From: Candidatus Zipacnadia bacterium
Lineage (GTDB): Bacteria; Armatimonadota; Zipacnadia; Zipacnadales; UBA5352
DNA: 37,036 nt
Direction of reading: 5' to 3'
NCBI GenBank assembly: GCA_029821635.1
Contig: JALGSW010000021.1
Location: 1-37,036 of the forward strand
Below, piece by piece: positions 16,786 to 24,794 of this stretch. The first letter of the stretch is position 1, and each line of letters opens with the position of its first letter. The notes beneath the pieces are model-generated. The model did no database searches and was not told the DNA's origin. It saw only the letters and a list, made by a program, of their open reading frames with translations. The position numbers and the translations under genes were made by a program.

Positions 16786-17280
16786 TCAACCACTGCGCGT
16801 TGTCAGCCAGTTCTTCAGCTCCAGGAGGCGCCTGATGTGCACATGCTCCTCCGCGATGACGTCGTCGATGACGCCCTTCTCGGACTCGCGCACGATCTGC
16901 TTCACGCCGGAGTAGAACGCGATGCTGCTGCGCTCGAGCTCGACGGCCATCTCGATCGCTTCGGCCTCGTCCTCGATCGCTTCGGCGCTGCACGAGGCGT
17001 CATCGACGCTGGTGAAGAGGCGCGTGCTGAGGAATGCGCGCAGATAGCTGACGGTCTCTCCGGGATAGCTCTCGGGCACTGTGTACTCGTCAAGGGCGCT
17101 CTTCATCTCGTAGAACAGCTCGATGTGCCGGCGTTCCTGTCCGGCGGCGTAGCCGAAGACCGTCGCCACGACCTCGCTGGCTCGTGCGGCGGCGCAGCCC
17201 TCGTAGAAGGCAAGGCCCTGCCGCTCGATCTCGATGGCCATGTCAAGGACTTCGGCGGCCTGGAAGAGAGGCTTGTCCAT
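16786..17280 (-). CDS. Ferritin-like / rubrerythrin-type diiron protein
   Basis: A 164-residue all-helical protein of the ferritin-like superfamily. Four helices carry the diiron pattern: AIEIERQGLAFYEG, QERRHIELFYEM (ExxH), AVELERSSIAFYSG and VIAEEHVHIRRL (ExxH). The rubredoxin domain of full rubrerythrins is missing. Family members reduce peroxide or handle iron; here it is the first gene of the hydrogenase operon, three to fifty bases from the beta-subunit start. A role in protecting the oxygen-sensitive enzyme, or in drawing reducing power from it, is plausible but inferred. Two tandem ATGs exist (17283 and 17280); AAGGAGG is better spaced for 17280. The frame is open further upstream through the intergenic region but without coding character. 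Confidence 0.85.
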   Translation of the reverse strand: MDKPLFQAAEVLDMAIEIERQGLAFYEGCAAARASEVVATVFGYAAGQERRHIELFYEMKSALDEYTVPESYPGETVSYLRAFLSTRLFTSVDDASCSAEAIEDEAEAIEMAVELERSSIAFYSGVKQIVRESEKGVIDDVIAEEHVHIRRLLELKNWLTTRSG

Positions 17281-17588
17281 CATCGGCCTCCTTACTCGGC
17301 GCGTCCGGTCGGCAGCCGGCTTACTGCCGCAATGCAGCTTGTTCAGAGAGGATTCGTGGGACGGGCGGATTCTCCTCTCGGCATTTTCGCGGAAGCGGTG
17401 ACTTCCCACGGCCCGGAGTGCGACGCCGGCCGACCGGACGCGATTGACTCTCAGTCGCGCACGCGGTAGCATTCGCTATGTCGTCAGGGAGTTCGCGATT
17501 GCGCCGCTACGACCTCCTGTGTAGTCACGCAGTTTTCTTCTTTAATGCAGCCAACCGCCGATCGGGCTCAAGCAGCACCGGGAGGGCT
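17281..17588. other. Divergent intergenic region, hydrogenase operon / phospholipase-like gene
   Basis: About 308 bases that must contain the promoters of both the hydrogenase operon (minus) and the phospholipase-like gene (plus). It holds the inverted repeat at 17300-17442 and, at 17521-17560, a short AT-rich patch (AGTTTTCTTCTTTAATG) upstream of the plus-strand gene. An in-frame ATG at 17478 lacks a binding site. No further gene is supported. Confidence 0.55.
17300..17442. repeat. Inverted repeat spanning the hydrogenase operon promoter region
   Basis: CGCGTCCGGTCGGC (17300-17313) is matched exactly in inverse by GCCGACCGGACGCG (17429-17442). Inside are further pairs: GAGAGGA (17346-17352) with TCCTCTC (17373-17379), and CGTGGGA (17355-17361) with TCCCACG (17404-17410). 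The element fills the gap between divergent genes and begins 20 bases upstream of the ferritin-like start, so it could be an operator array, a structured leader or a mobile remnant. Confidence 0.55.
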
Positions 17589-18908
17589 ATGCCGGTGTGG
17601 AGCTCCACTCATGGTCACATCGCGAACCTCGTTGCAGATGCGCTGCGGCTGAATGACGGTCTCCGCGCAAGACTCATAGAGGCGTCCCAGGCGCCCGAGG
17701 AAGCTCCCGACTCCCCGACCACACATCACACCATCGAGCGAACTGACTTCGTGCGCGCACACACCGTCGAGGCGAGGAGCTGCTATCTACGCGGCGAGCC
17801 GGAGCGCGCCGCCGGGAACCTCGGCTACGCGCTGCACTTTGTCGCCGACGCCCTCGTCCCGTCCGCGGCAAGCGCCGGCGAGGAACACACCCGGTTCGAG
17901 CAGGACTGTGCGGACGCGGCCGAACGCCGCAGCCACGGCTCCGACGTCGCCGACGCGCCGCCCCCACCTGTTGACCCGGGTGAAGTACTCGACCACGTGT
18001 GCGAGCAAGTCCGGCGGACGGGCTCGAAGCTCGCGCCTGACGTGGCCTACGACACGGCGGCGCAGTGGTCCACGTGGCTGACCGCCGCAGTGTTCTGCCC
18101 AACGGTCGATCCGGGCGCTGCTGCGCAGATGGAGCAACTCCGAACGGGCTTCAGGCAGAGGCTCAAGGAGCGCAGGCGCCCGCTGCTCGTTGAGGCGAAC
18201 GGGCAGATCGCGCAGATCGAGGCCGACCGCAAGAAGGCGCGAGCGACGGTCGAGCAGCACTTTGCGGCGGACCTCGCAACGTGCTGGGCGAAGCTGCAGG
18301 TCATCGACGGGCGCATCTCCGAGGCGGGCCTGGCGCGCGCGGGGGAACTGCGCGAAGGCCCTCAGCGCAGGAGGAGCAGGCAGGAGCTGGAGGCGTCGGT
18401 CGGGCGCACGCGCATCTGGCTGCCGCTCGCCGCGGCCATGCCGCCGGCAGGAGCATGGGCGGGCTTCGCCATCGGCGCGGCGCAGGAGCCGATCCTCAGC
18501 CTCATCTACGCCATCATCGGCGCGTTCATCGGCCTGATACCGGCGCTGCTCCTGTGGGTCTTCAGGCTGGAGGCCAGTGCGCTCATCGCGCAACTCCTCG
18601 ATCACGTGCTCAATCGCCGCTACCACCGCTACCACCATCAGACTGAGGACGCCTGGCAGTCTGCGCTCAACTACTTCCACGGGCTGCGCAGGGAGATGGC
18701 CGAGGCCGGCGAGCGACTTGAGGGCGACAGGGAGGCCGCGCTTGCGGATGTGGCGCAGGCGCACGATGCCCGGCGGCAGGAGGTCGAACGCCGGGTCGCA
18801 GAGGCCCTTGAGGGCATCAGGCAGGACTATCGGCAGCAGGCGGAGTTGGTGCGGGCGGCGGCCGATCAGACGTGGTACATGCGGCCGGAGGTCGCTGAGC
18901 TGGCGTAG
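17589..18908 (+). CDS. Zinc-phospholipase-C/S1-P1-nuclease-like protein with coiled coils and membrane hairpin
   Basis: About 439 residues and not a standard family layout. Residues 1-130 resemble predicted zinc-dependent phospholipase C proteins: MPVWSSTHGHIANLVADAL (Trp and His near the start), TTHHTIERTDFVRAH, LGYALHFVADALVPS and GEEHTRFEQ, His/Asp/Glu positions able to bind zinc. From about 190 to 270 there is a long charged coiled coil (LVEANGQIAQIEADRKKARATVEQ). Two hydrophobic helices follow at about 275-330 (WLPLAAAMPPAGAWAGFAIG, LIYAIIGAFIGLIPALLLWVF), then another charged coiled coil to the end. The start at 17589 is chosen because GGGAGG lies three bases before the ATG and the MPxW...H start matches the family; ATG 17478 has no binding site. 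It is followed 26 bases on by a TPR gene. Function is unknown; a membrane-associated hydrolase is a guess. Confidence 0.65.
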   Translation: MPVWSSTHGHIANLVADALRLNDGLRARLIEASQAPEEAPDSPTTHHTIERTDFVRAHTVEARSCYLRGEPERAAGNLGYALHFVADALVPSAASAGEEHTRFEQDCADAAERRSHGSDVADAPPPPVDPGEVLDHVCEQVRRTGSKLAPDVAYDTAAQWSTWLTAAVFCPTVDPGAAAQMEQLRTGFRQRLKERRRPLLVEANGQIAQIEADRKKARATVEQHFAADLATCWAKLQVIDGRISEAGLARAGELREGPQRRRSRQELEASVGRTRIWLPLAAAMPPAGAWAGFAIGAAQEPILSLIYAIIGAFIGLIPALLLWVFRLEASALIAQLLDHVLNRRYHRYHHQTEDAWQSALNYFHGLRREMAEAGERLEGDREAALADVAQAHDARRQEVERRVAEALEGIRQDYRQQAELVRAAADQTWYMRPEVAELA

Positions 18909-18934
18909 CATCGTTTGCATCGGAGGATGGGCAC

Positions 18935-19345
18935 ATGGAGGACGTCGCCGGAGAAGTGCGGGAGGCACGCGAGCTTGTCGCCGAGGGCCTCTTCGGGCAG
19001 GCCGTCGGCAAGATGACGGTCTGGCTGCGGGACCACCCCGACGATGCCGCCGGGTGGCGGGTGATGTCGGTCGCCCAGGTGAAGCTCGGGAAGTGGCCGG
19101 CGGCCGCGGCTGCGTGCGAACAGGTCGTGCGCCTGTGCCCGGACGACGCATCGCGCCGCTGCGAGCTCGGGATCGCGCTGCGCGAAGTGGGCAAGCTGGA
19201 GCAGGCGGAGCAGGCCCTGCTGGCGGCCGTGCGCCTGCGGCCATCGTCCCGCAGGCCGCGGGAGGAGCTGGTCGGCATCTATGACCGGCAGATCCCATCG
19301 GTCGCCGACGTCAAAAGTGGGCAGGCTCCGGGCTCAGCCGAGTAG
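18935..19345 (+). CDS. Small tetratricopeptide (TPR) repeat protein
   Basis: A 136-residue protein made of about three TPR units: EARELVAEGLFGQAVGKMTVWLRDHPDD, AGWRVMSVAQVKLGKWPAAAAACEQVVRLCPDD and RRCELGIALREVGKLEQAEQALLAAVRLRP, followed by a short disordered tail. The spacing of W/L/G/Y/A/P positions is that of the TPR consensus. There is no signal peptide or membrane segment, so it is a cytoplasmic protein-protein adaptor. The ATG at 18935 has GGAGG eight bases upstream. It directly follows the membrane-anchored phospholipase-like gene and is probably co-transcribed, so that protein is the likeliest partner. It converges with the next minus-strand gene with only eight bases between stops. 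Confidence 0.85.
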   Translation: MEDVAGEVREARELVAEGLFGQAVGKMTVWLRDHPDDAAGWRVMSVAQVKLGKWPAAAAACEQVVRLCPDDASRRCELGIALREVGKLEQAEQALLAAVRLRPSSRRPREELVGIYDRQIPSVADVKSGQAPGSAE

Positions 19346-19353
19346 CGCGCCCC

Positions 19354-21813
19354 TCACCCCTCCGGCACCACCAGCACCGAGTAGATCGCGACCTCAGGCA
19401 CGCGGTAGGTGGCCACGCCGTTGGCCGTCGTGGGCGCGATCTCCTGCTCCGGCGCGTCCGGGGAGATCAGCCGGGCCACCGGCGCGGCGCCCTCAATCCG
19501 CAGGATCACGTCCACGTCGCGCGCAGGACGCACGTGCAGCCCACCGATGAAGTCCTCCGGCCGGGCCACCGCGTCGGGGTCCGCGGCCGGGCCGATGCGC
19601 ACGAGGAACTCCCCGGTCTGCACCCCGCCATCGGGCGACAGATCGTCCTGCGTCCACGTCTGCCCGTCATCGCTCGACCACCACGAGCGCCCGGTGGTCG
19701 CATCCCCGTCGATCTGAAGCTGGAACCAGTCGGGATGCCCGTTGGGCGCGCCGGTTGCCCGGAGGACGATCTCGTTGCGCTCGCGCAGCAGCCCCGCGGG
19801 GATCGGCACCTGGTGCCACGCCGCGCTTGTCAATTCGGTGCCGCGGAAAGTCGCGATGTCCTGCCCGTTGAGCGCGACCACCATCGAGAACGCGTCCGTG
19901 GTGATCCCCAGCGAGTTGCCGAAGAAGCGCACCGCCGGGTCCGCGATCGCCTCCGGGTCGGGCACGAGGACGTCCTTGCGCGCCCGGTATGTGGTGCTCA
20001 CGAAGGGCGTGCGCGCGTCGGGTTCGTTGTCGTCATCGCGAAGGTCGGGCGAATCGGGCAGGTCGTAGGCGAAGTCCGAGTTGACCAGGTGGATCGAGCG
20101 CGCCGAGCCGTCCGCGCTACGCAACACGTTCGCGAAGAGCCGCGGCGCGTCGGCCACCACGCGGCAGTCGAGAGGCCCCGCCGCCTGCTCCAGCAGGCCC
20201 GGTAACTCCGCTGATGGGACCGCGTCGAGGGCCTGCGTCGCCCGCCACGCGCGGCCCGCGCCCAGCGCCATCGGGTCCCCGGCGGTCAGCGTCGCCAGCT
20301 CGGTCAGCTCCGCCGGCGGGTAGTCGCGGCCCAGCCGGTCGGCCAGCGCCAGGTCGCCCGTCTGCACGATCGCGCCCCCGCCGCGCACCCAGTCGAGGAT
20401 GGTCTGCGCGTCCTCACGCGCCAGCGAGCGCGCCTGCGGGATGATCAGCAGGCGGTACGGCGCCAGCAACTCGGGGCGCAGGTCCTCCTCGATAATGACC
20501 TCGTAAGGCACCATCGCCCGGCCCAGCGCCGCACAGGTCTCGCGGAAGGGCCGCAGCCCGCTCCAGCCCCGTGGCAGGTCGCTCCAGATCGCGTCGAGCA
20601 CCGCCACGCTCGCGCCCGGCTGCGCCCGGTCGTACAGATCGATGTGCTCCTGCGTGAAGCCGGCGTACTGCTCCAGCGCCTCTCGGACGGCGACGTGATG
20701 GGGGGCGTCGTCGATCGAGATCTTCTGCTCGCGCAGCGCGAATGAGGCGATGTACGCCCCGTCGCAGGCCAGCGCCTCGGCCGCGGCGAGCTTGTGCTCC
20801 TCGGGGTACATGAAGGACTCGAGGATGCCGCCTTCGTGGCCCTCAAGCAGCGCCAGGGCGCGCGCCCGCGCCTGCAGCTCCGGCAGGCCCAGCAGTTGGC
20901 CGACCGCCAGCCCGTGCGAGCAGGCGAGGCCGAGCTTGTAGTCGATCACGGTGCTGGCGAAGGGCGGGAAGCTGCGCCCGCGCTCGCAGAACACCATCTC
21001 GGTCATCCCCCGGGCGGTCAGCCAGACGCTCAGGGGCGAGCCAACGCCGATGTTGGGCGAGATGGTGATGGTGGGGTCGAGGGTGTCGATGTGCGCCTTG
21101 ACCTGCTCGAAGAACTCAAGCGTCGAGGTGAGCTGGAAGAGCGTCTTCGCCATGCGGTAGTCCGGGTGCTCGGTGGAGCGCGCCAGGTCCAGCTCGACGC
21201 CGAACGTCTCGGCGCTGAAGCGGGCGAACTTCGCGCGGCACTCGGGGCAGTAGCAATCGTAGGGCAGCGGGTTGTCGAAGAAGATCGAGTCCACGTGTCC
21301 GCCCGAGCCCTCGACGGTGCTCTTGATCCGTCGCTTCATGTACTCCAGCCAGAATGGCTGATTGTAGCATCCGCAGTGGCGCTCGGGATTGGCGTAGATG
21401 ATGATGGGCCGGCCATCGAGTCCGAGCCGGACCGCCTCGGGCAGCTCCGGCGTCTGCTCATACTCGCGGCGCCACCAGACGGTCTGGCTGCAGATGTAGG
21501 GTTGGCGGCGCAGGCCGCCGTCGCGGGCGATGCGCTCGGCCTCATCGTCGGTGTAGGAGATCGTCTGCTGGATGTTGCGTCCGCAGTCGAGGATGAGCCG
21601 CACGTTGGGGGCGTCGGCCCCGTAGCCCCCGCCGCCGCCCCAGCGAATGCGGCCGTCGATGTTGGCGCCGTGGCCCCACTGCACGTAGCCGCGCCGGGCC
21701 CAGTCCGGCAGCTCCGGGTGCGCGCGCCAGTCGGCGGACGCCGTCGCCACCAGGCCCAGCAACAGCACGCCGGCGGATAGTGCGCGGAGACTGCACCTGA
21801 TGTGATGGCTCAT
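19354..21813 (-). CDS. Secreted glycoside-hydrolase-like TIM-barrel protein with GATase-like domain
   Basis: An 819-residue exported protein (signal peptide MSHHIRCSLRALSAGVLLLGLVATASA). Residues about 40-400 look like a glycosidase-type barrel: PNVRLILDCGRNIQQTISYT, GRPIIIYANPERHCGCYNQ, HVDSIFFDNPLPYDCYCPEC (acidic strand end plus a Cys-rich knuckle) and ISPNIGVGSPLSVWL. About 410-520 resembles the class-I-amidotransferase-like or beta-galactosidase-trimerisation domain (VAVLDAIWSDLPRG, APYRLLIIPQARSLA, DWVRGGGAIVQTGD). The C-terminal 250 residues are beta-rich with a probable carbohydrate-binding jelly roll (TYRARKDVLVPDPEAIADP, WFQLQIDGDATTG). The ATG at 21813 has GGAGG eight bases upstream. 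It is divergent from the deacetylase-fold gene at 21992. The GH family is not assignable from memory; an alpha-fucosidase or beta-galactosidase-like relative is possible. Confidence 0.75.
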   Translation of the reverse strand: MSHHIRCSLRALSAGVLLLGLVATASADWRAHPELPDWARRGYVQWGHGANIDGRIRWGGGGGYGADAPNVRLILDCGRNIQQTISYTDDEAERIARDGGLRRQPYICSQTVWWRREYEQTPELPEAVRLGLDGRPIIIYANPERHCGCYNQPFWLEYMKRRIKSTVEGSGGHVDSIFFDNPLPYDCYCPECRAKFARFSAETFGVELDLARSTEHPDYRMAKTLFQLTSTLEFFEQVKAHIDTLDPTITISPNIGVGSPLSVWLTARGMTEMVFCERGRSFPPFASTVIDYKLGLACSHGLAVGQLLGLPELQARARALALLEGHEGGILESFMYPEEHKLAAAEALACDGAYIASFALREQKISIDDAPHHVAVREALEQYAGFTQEHIDLYDRAQPGASVAVLDAIWSDLPRGWSGLRPFRETCAALGRAMVPYEVIIEEDLRPELLAPYRLLIIPQARSLAREDAQTILDWVRGGGAIVQTGDLALADRLGRDYPPAELTELATLTAGDPMALGAGRAWRATQALDAVPSAELPGLLEQAAGPLDCRVVADAPRLFANVLRSADGSARSIHLVNSDFAYDLPDSPDLRDDDNEPDARTPFVSTTYRARKDVLVPDPEAIADPAVRFFGNSLGITTDAFSMVVALNGQDIATFRGTELTSAAWHQVPIPAGLLRERNEIVLRATGAPNGHPDWFQLQIDGDATTGRSWWSSDDGQTWTQDDLSPDGGVQTGEFLVRIGPAADPDAVARPEDFIGGLHVRPARDVDVILRIEGAAPVARLISPDAPEQEIAPTTANGVATYRVPEVAIYSVLVVPEG

Positions 21814-21935
21814 CTCGTCATCCTCCGTTCGCGCCTGAAAGACACGGCGTAGGCGTCCAGCAGTGCCTTCGCCGGCACAGCCGCGGGACCTGCGCAGGGG
21901 GGGACGAAGGTGACGGCGCATCCGATCCCGAAAGT

Positions 21936-21958
21936 GCGCCACCGACGCGGCGCTTTTT
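21936..21958 (+). terminator. Terminator-like hairpin in the leader of the 21992 operon
   Basis: On the plus strand GCGCC (21936-21940) and GGCGC (21949-21953) form a stem, extendable by AAAG/CTTT-type pairing around one bulge, followed at once by five T (21954-21958). It ends 33 bases before the ATG at 21992, with no plus-strand gene ending before it. It could act as a leader attenuator of the sugar operon, or be fortuitous. Confidence 0.35.
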
Positions 21959-21991
21959 GCTCACAGACCCCAAGTCTCAGCGGGTGATGCC

Positions 21992-23740
21992 ATGTCCGCC
22001 GGCAATCGCAGTGCCCTTGTCATCCTCGACAGCCGCAGGGAGGCCGAACGCAGATCGGCCGATCACACCGTCTTCGCTGCTCTCGACCATTTCGGCGTCG
22101 CCTGGCAGGTGCTCGACGGCGGCGACTACATGGGGGCTCGGCCGGGCTACGTCACCCCCCGGGCGCTCTACGTCATCGCCCACGACGGCGCCGCACAGTG
22201 GTTGGCGCCAGAGGTGGCCCGCGAGATCGCCGACGCAGTAGCGAACGGGGCAGGCCTGGTCAGCTTCGACCGCAATGCGCGGCAATGGCCGGCTCCGCTG
22301 CGCGAGCTTCTGCCCGCGGACCTCGGCGATACCCGCGCGGGGACACTCAGCTTCTGTGACGCCGCGTTCATCACCGCCGGCCACGAGGAAGGCGAGGAGC
22401 TGGAGCTCGGCGAGGAGATCGAGGTCCTGACGTTGCCTCACGATGAGCGGTGGCGGACGCTCCTGTCCGACGCCGATGGCCGCCCCGTGATCGCGTCGGC
22501 GCGCGCCGGGCAGGGCCGTGTGGTCTTCTTCGGCACAGGCGAGAGGCTCTACGCCGAGGGCGTCGTTGGCCACATGCGCGGAATCGACGGGCTCATGTGG
22601 CGGTCGCTGGTCTGGGCCGCCGCGAAGCCCTTCCCGATGCGCTGCGTGCCACCCTACGTGACCGCGCGCATGGACGACTGCAACGGCGCCCACAGCGCAT
22701 TCGGCTACGTGGACGTGATGAACCGGTTCGGGATCAGCCCCAACCTCGGGCTCTTCATCGACGAGATGGGCCCCACCGACTGGGCGGCGGCAGCGCGCCT
22801 GTGCGACTCCGGCGGCGCGGACTTCTCGATGCACGCCTTCCGCGATGACTTCTACATGGCCCACCCGAACTATAAGCCGTGGGCGGTGCTGCCGGACAAG
22901 CCCGATCTGTCGCGCGGAGGGACGGAGACGCTCTTCGAGGGGCTGTCGATGGATCATCTGACCGGCCTGGGCCTGCCCCCGGAGACCGTCCGGCGCAACT
23001 TCCGGCGCATGGACGAGGCTTTCGCCGAGCACGGCATCACGCACAGCCGCGTGCTCAACGCACACTTCGGCGAGGTGGGCTGGCGCGCGGTGCCGCTGTT
23101 CCTCGAGCGCGGCGTGGACCTGCCGTGCAACAACTCCGCGCTGGGCCAGCTCTACAGCAACCAGCCGGTCTGGCGGCCTCGGCCCTACGGGATCCGTGGC
23201 CGCTCCGGGCGCCACGGGCTGATCATCGACCGCTGCCCGCAGCATCCGGGCATGACCTTCGTGAGCATGACGGTCTCGCACGTGGGGACGACGCATATGT
23301 CAATGGACATCCTCAGCGGGCGCGTGCCATTCCTCGGCGAGTCGGACGAGCCGAAGCTCGACGATGCGGCGCGAGCGGCGATCGACAACATCACGCTGGG
23401 CCTTGACGCGCTGGGCTTCGGGGTGCTGATGACGCACGAGGAGCGCATCAACGCCATCAGCCCGGATGACTGGGACTACGTGGTCGAGACGATCGTGCAG
23501 GGGCTGAACGGGCGGGACTGCGAGTTCGCGGGCCGCGAGCATGTGGGCGTTACCTGCAAGCGGTTGCTCGACTCGGCGCTGGTCCGCGCGAACCTGACGG
23601 AGCAGGGGCTCATCTGTGAGCTTGCGGGCGACACGGACGGCCCCTCGCCCCTGACGATCTGGGAGAACGAGGGCGATGCCTGCACGCGCCGCGTGATCGA
23701 CGTGGAGCCGATCGACGGCTTCGCACAGGTGCGGGTGTAG
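21992..23740 (+). CDS. GATase-like plus polysaccharide-deacetylase-fold protein
   Basis: A 582-residue protein without a signal peptide. Residues about 1-190 resemble a class-I-amidotransferase/trimerisation-like Rossmann domain (ALVILDSRREAERR, LDGGDYMGARPGYVTPRAL, VANGAGLVSFDRNAR, ARAGQGRVVFFGTGERL). Residues about 215-500 look like the NodB/deacetylase barrel: VPPYVTARMDDCNGAHS (Asp228-Asp229 at the place of the TFDDG motif), GISPNLGLFIDEMG, GGADFSMHAFRDDF and GFGVLMTHEERINAI. The usual HxxxH zinc motif is not evident, so deacetylase activity is uncertain and the protein may be a DUF2334-like relative. The ATG at 21992 is the first with a partial binding site (GGGTG). It leads a plus-strand run with an esterase and a hexosaminidase-like gene, divergent from the secreted glycosidase at 21813. 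Confidence 0.65.
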   Translation: MSAGNRSALVILDSRREAERRSADHTVFAALDHFGVAWQVLDGGDYMGARPGYVTPRALYVIAHDGAAQWLAPEVAREIADAVANGAGLVSFDRNARQWPAPLRELLPADLGDTRAGTLSFCDAAFITAGHEEGEELELGEEIEVLTLPHDERWRTLLSDADGRPVIASARAGQGRVVFFGTGERLYAEGVVGHMRGIDGLMWRSLVWAAAKPFPMRCVPPYVTARMDDCNGAHSAFGYVDVMNRFGISPNLGLFIDEMGPTDWAAAARLCDSGGADFSMHAFRDDFYMAHPNYKPWAVLPDKPDLSRGGTETLFEGLSMDHLTGLGLPPETVRRNFRRMDEAFAEHGITHSRVLNAHFGEVGWRAVPLFLERGVDLPCNNSALGQLYSNQPVWRPRPYGIRGRSGRHGLIIDRCPQHPGMTFVSMTVSHVGTTHMSMDILSGRVPFLGESDEPKLDDAARAAIDNITLGLDALGFGVLMTHEERINAISPDDWDYVVETIVQGLNGRDCEFAGREHVGVTCKRLLDSALVRANLTEQGLICELAGDTDGPSPLTIWENEGDACTRRVIDVEPIDGFAQVRV

Positions 23741-23855
23741 GACGATTCTCGGAGCCGCTTGCGGGGGCCACTGCGGGGAGGTCGGGCCCGCCGTCCATCG
23801 AACATCCCCCTGCCGCCGGAGCATGGAATGTTTGACGCGAGGGAATGATCGGCAG

Positions 23856-24752
23856 ATGGCCTCACCTGAGAGCCGCGATTACTACCGGGGGCTGCGCGCA
23901 ACGCCGGGCTTCGGCGCCACCGGGTTCGACCTGGAGGGGCTGCGTGTGGGCATGGCGACCCGTTGCGAGCCCGCCGATCCGGCCGTGCGGTGCCTGCAGG
24001 CCGACGTCGGCGGCATCTCCGGTGAGTGGGCGCTCGCGCCCGGCTGCGATCCGGATCTGCGGCTCATGTACCTGCACGGCGGCGGCTTCGTCTCCGGCGC
24101 AGCGGCCCGCTACCTCCCGCTGGCGGCGCGCATCTCAGCCGCGGCGAGCTGCGCGGTCTTCCTCCCCGACTACAGGCTCGCGCCCGAGGACCCATTCCCC
24201 GCCGGCCTCGAGGACTGCGTGCAGGCCTATCAGGGGCTGCTGAACACCGGCCCCGAGGGCCCGGCGCCCGCCCGGGCCACCTTCATCGCCGGCGACTCCG
24301 CGGGCGGGGGCCTGACGCTGAGCACGATGCTGGCGCGGCGCGAACGCGGGTTGCCGCTGCCGAACGCGGCCATCGCCATCTCCCCGTTCGCGGACATGAC
24401 GCTCAGTGGAGAGTCGATCCGCTCGCAGGAGGAGACCGACCCGATCATGCACCCGCGCTGCCTGCCCGACTTCGTCACGCGCTACATGGGCGAGGCGGAC
24501 CTGCGCGACCCGCTCGCGTCGCCGATCTTCGCGGACTACCAGGGCCTTCCGCCGCTGCTCATCCAGGTGGGCGAGTTCGAGGTCATCCGCGACGATGCGG
24601 TGCGCGTGGCGGAGAGGGCGCGGGCCGGTGGGGTAGACGTGACGCTTGAGGTCTGGGAGGGCATGTTCCACGTCTTCCAGTCGCACGAGCCGCTGCTTCC
24701 CGAGGCGCGGGAGGCGATCGAGCACATCGGCTCCCTCATAGTCGGAGCATGA
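23856..24752 (+). CDS. Alpha/beta-hydrolase esterase, hormone-sensitive-lipase (HSL) type
   Basis: A 298-residue cytoplasmic carboxylesterase-like protein. The HSL-family oxyanion motif HGGG is at 74-77 (MYLHGGGFVSGA), followed by VFLPDYRLAPEDPFPAGLEDC, the nucleophile elbow GDSAGG with Ser148, the acidic site region GEFEVIRDDA (Glu242 to Asp247) and the catalytic His272 in GMFHVFQSHE. The length is normal for the family. In most relatives the acid is Asp in D-P-L-x-D; here Glu242 occupies that place, as in the 'GxxE' branch. Such enzymes remove short acyl groups, and within a glycan cluster deacetylation of sugars is plausible but inferred. The start is uncertain: ATG 23856 gives a natural N-terminus (MASPESRDYYRG), while ATG 23823 adds 11 residues. 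It is followed 42 bases later by the hexosaminidase-like gene. Confidence 0.88.
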   Translation: MASPESRDYYRGLRATPGFGATGFDLEGLRVGMATRCEPADPAVRCLQADVGGISGEWALAPGCDPDLRLMYLHGGGFVSGAAARYLPLAARISAAASCAVFLPDYRLAPEDPFPAGLEDCVQAYQGLLNTGPEGPAPARATFIAGDSAGGGLTLSTMLARRERGLPLPNAAIAISPFADMTLSGESIRSQEETDPIMHPRCLPDFVTRYMGEADLRDPLASPIFADYQGLPPLLIQVGEFEVIRDDAVRVAERARAGGVDVTLEVWEGMFHVFQSHEPLLPEAREAIEHIGSLIVGA

Positions 24753-24794
24753 CGGGGGCCGCATGCAATACCGTTGCAGCACAGGAGACGAGCG

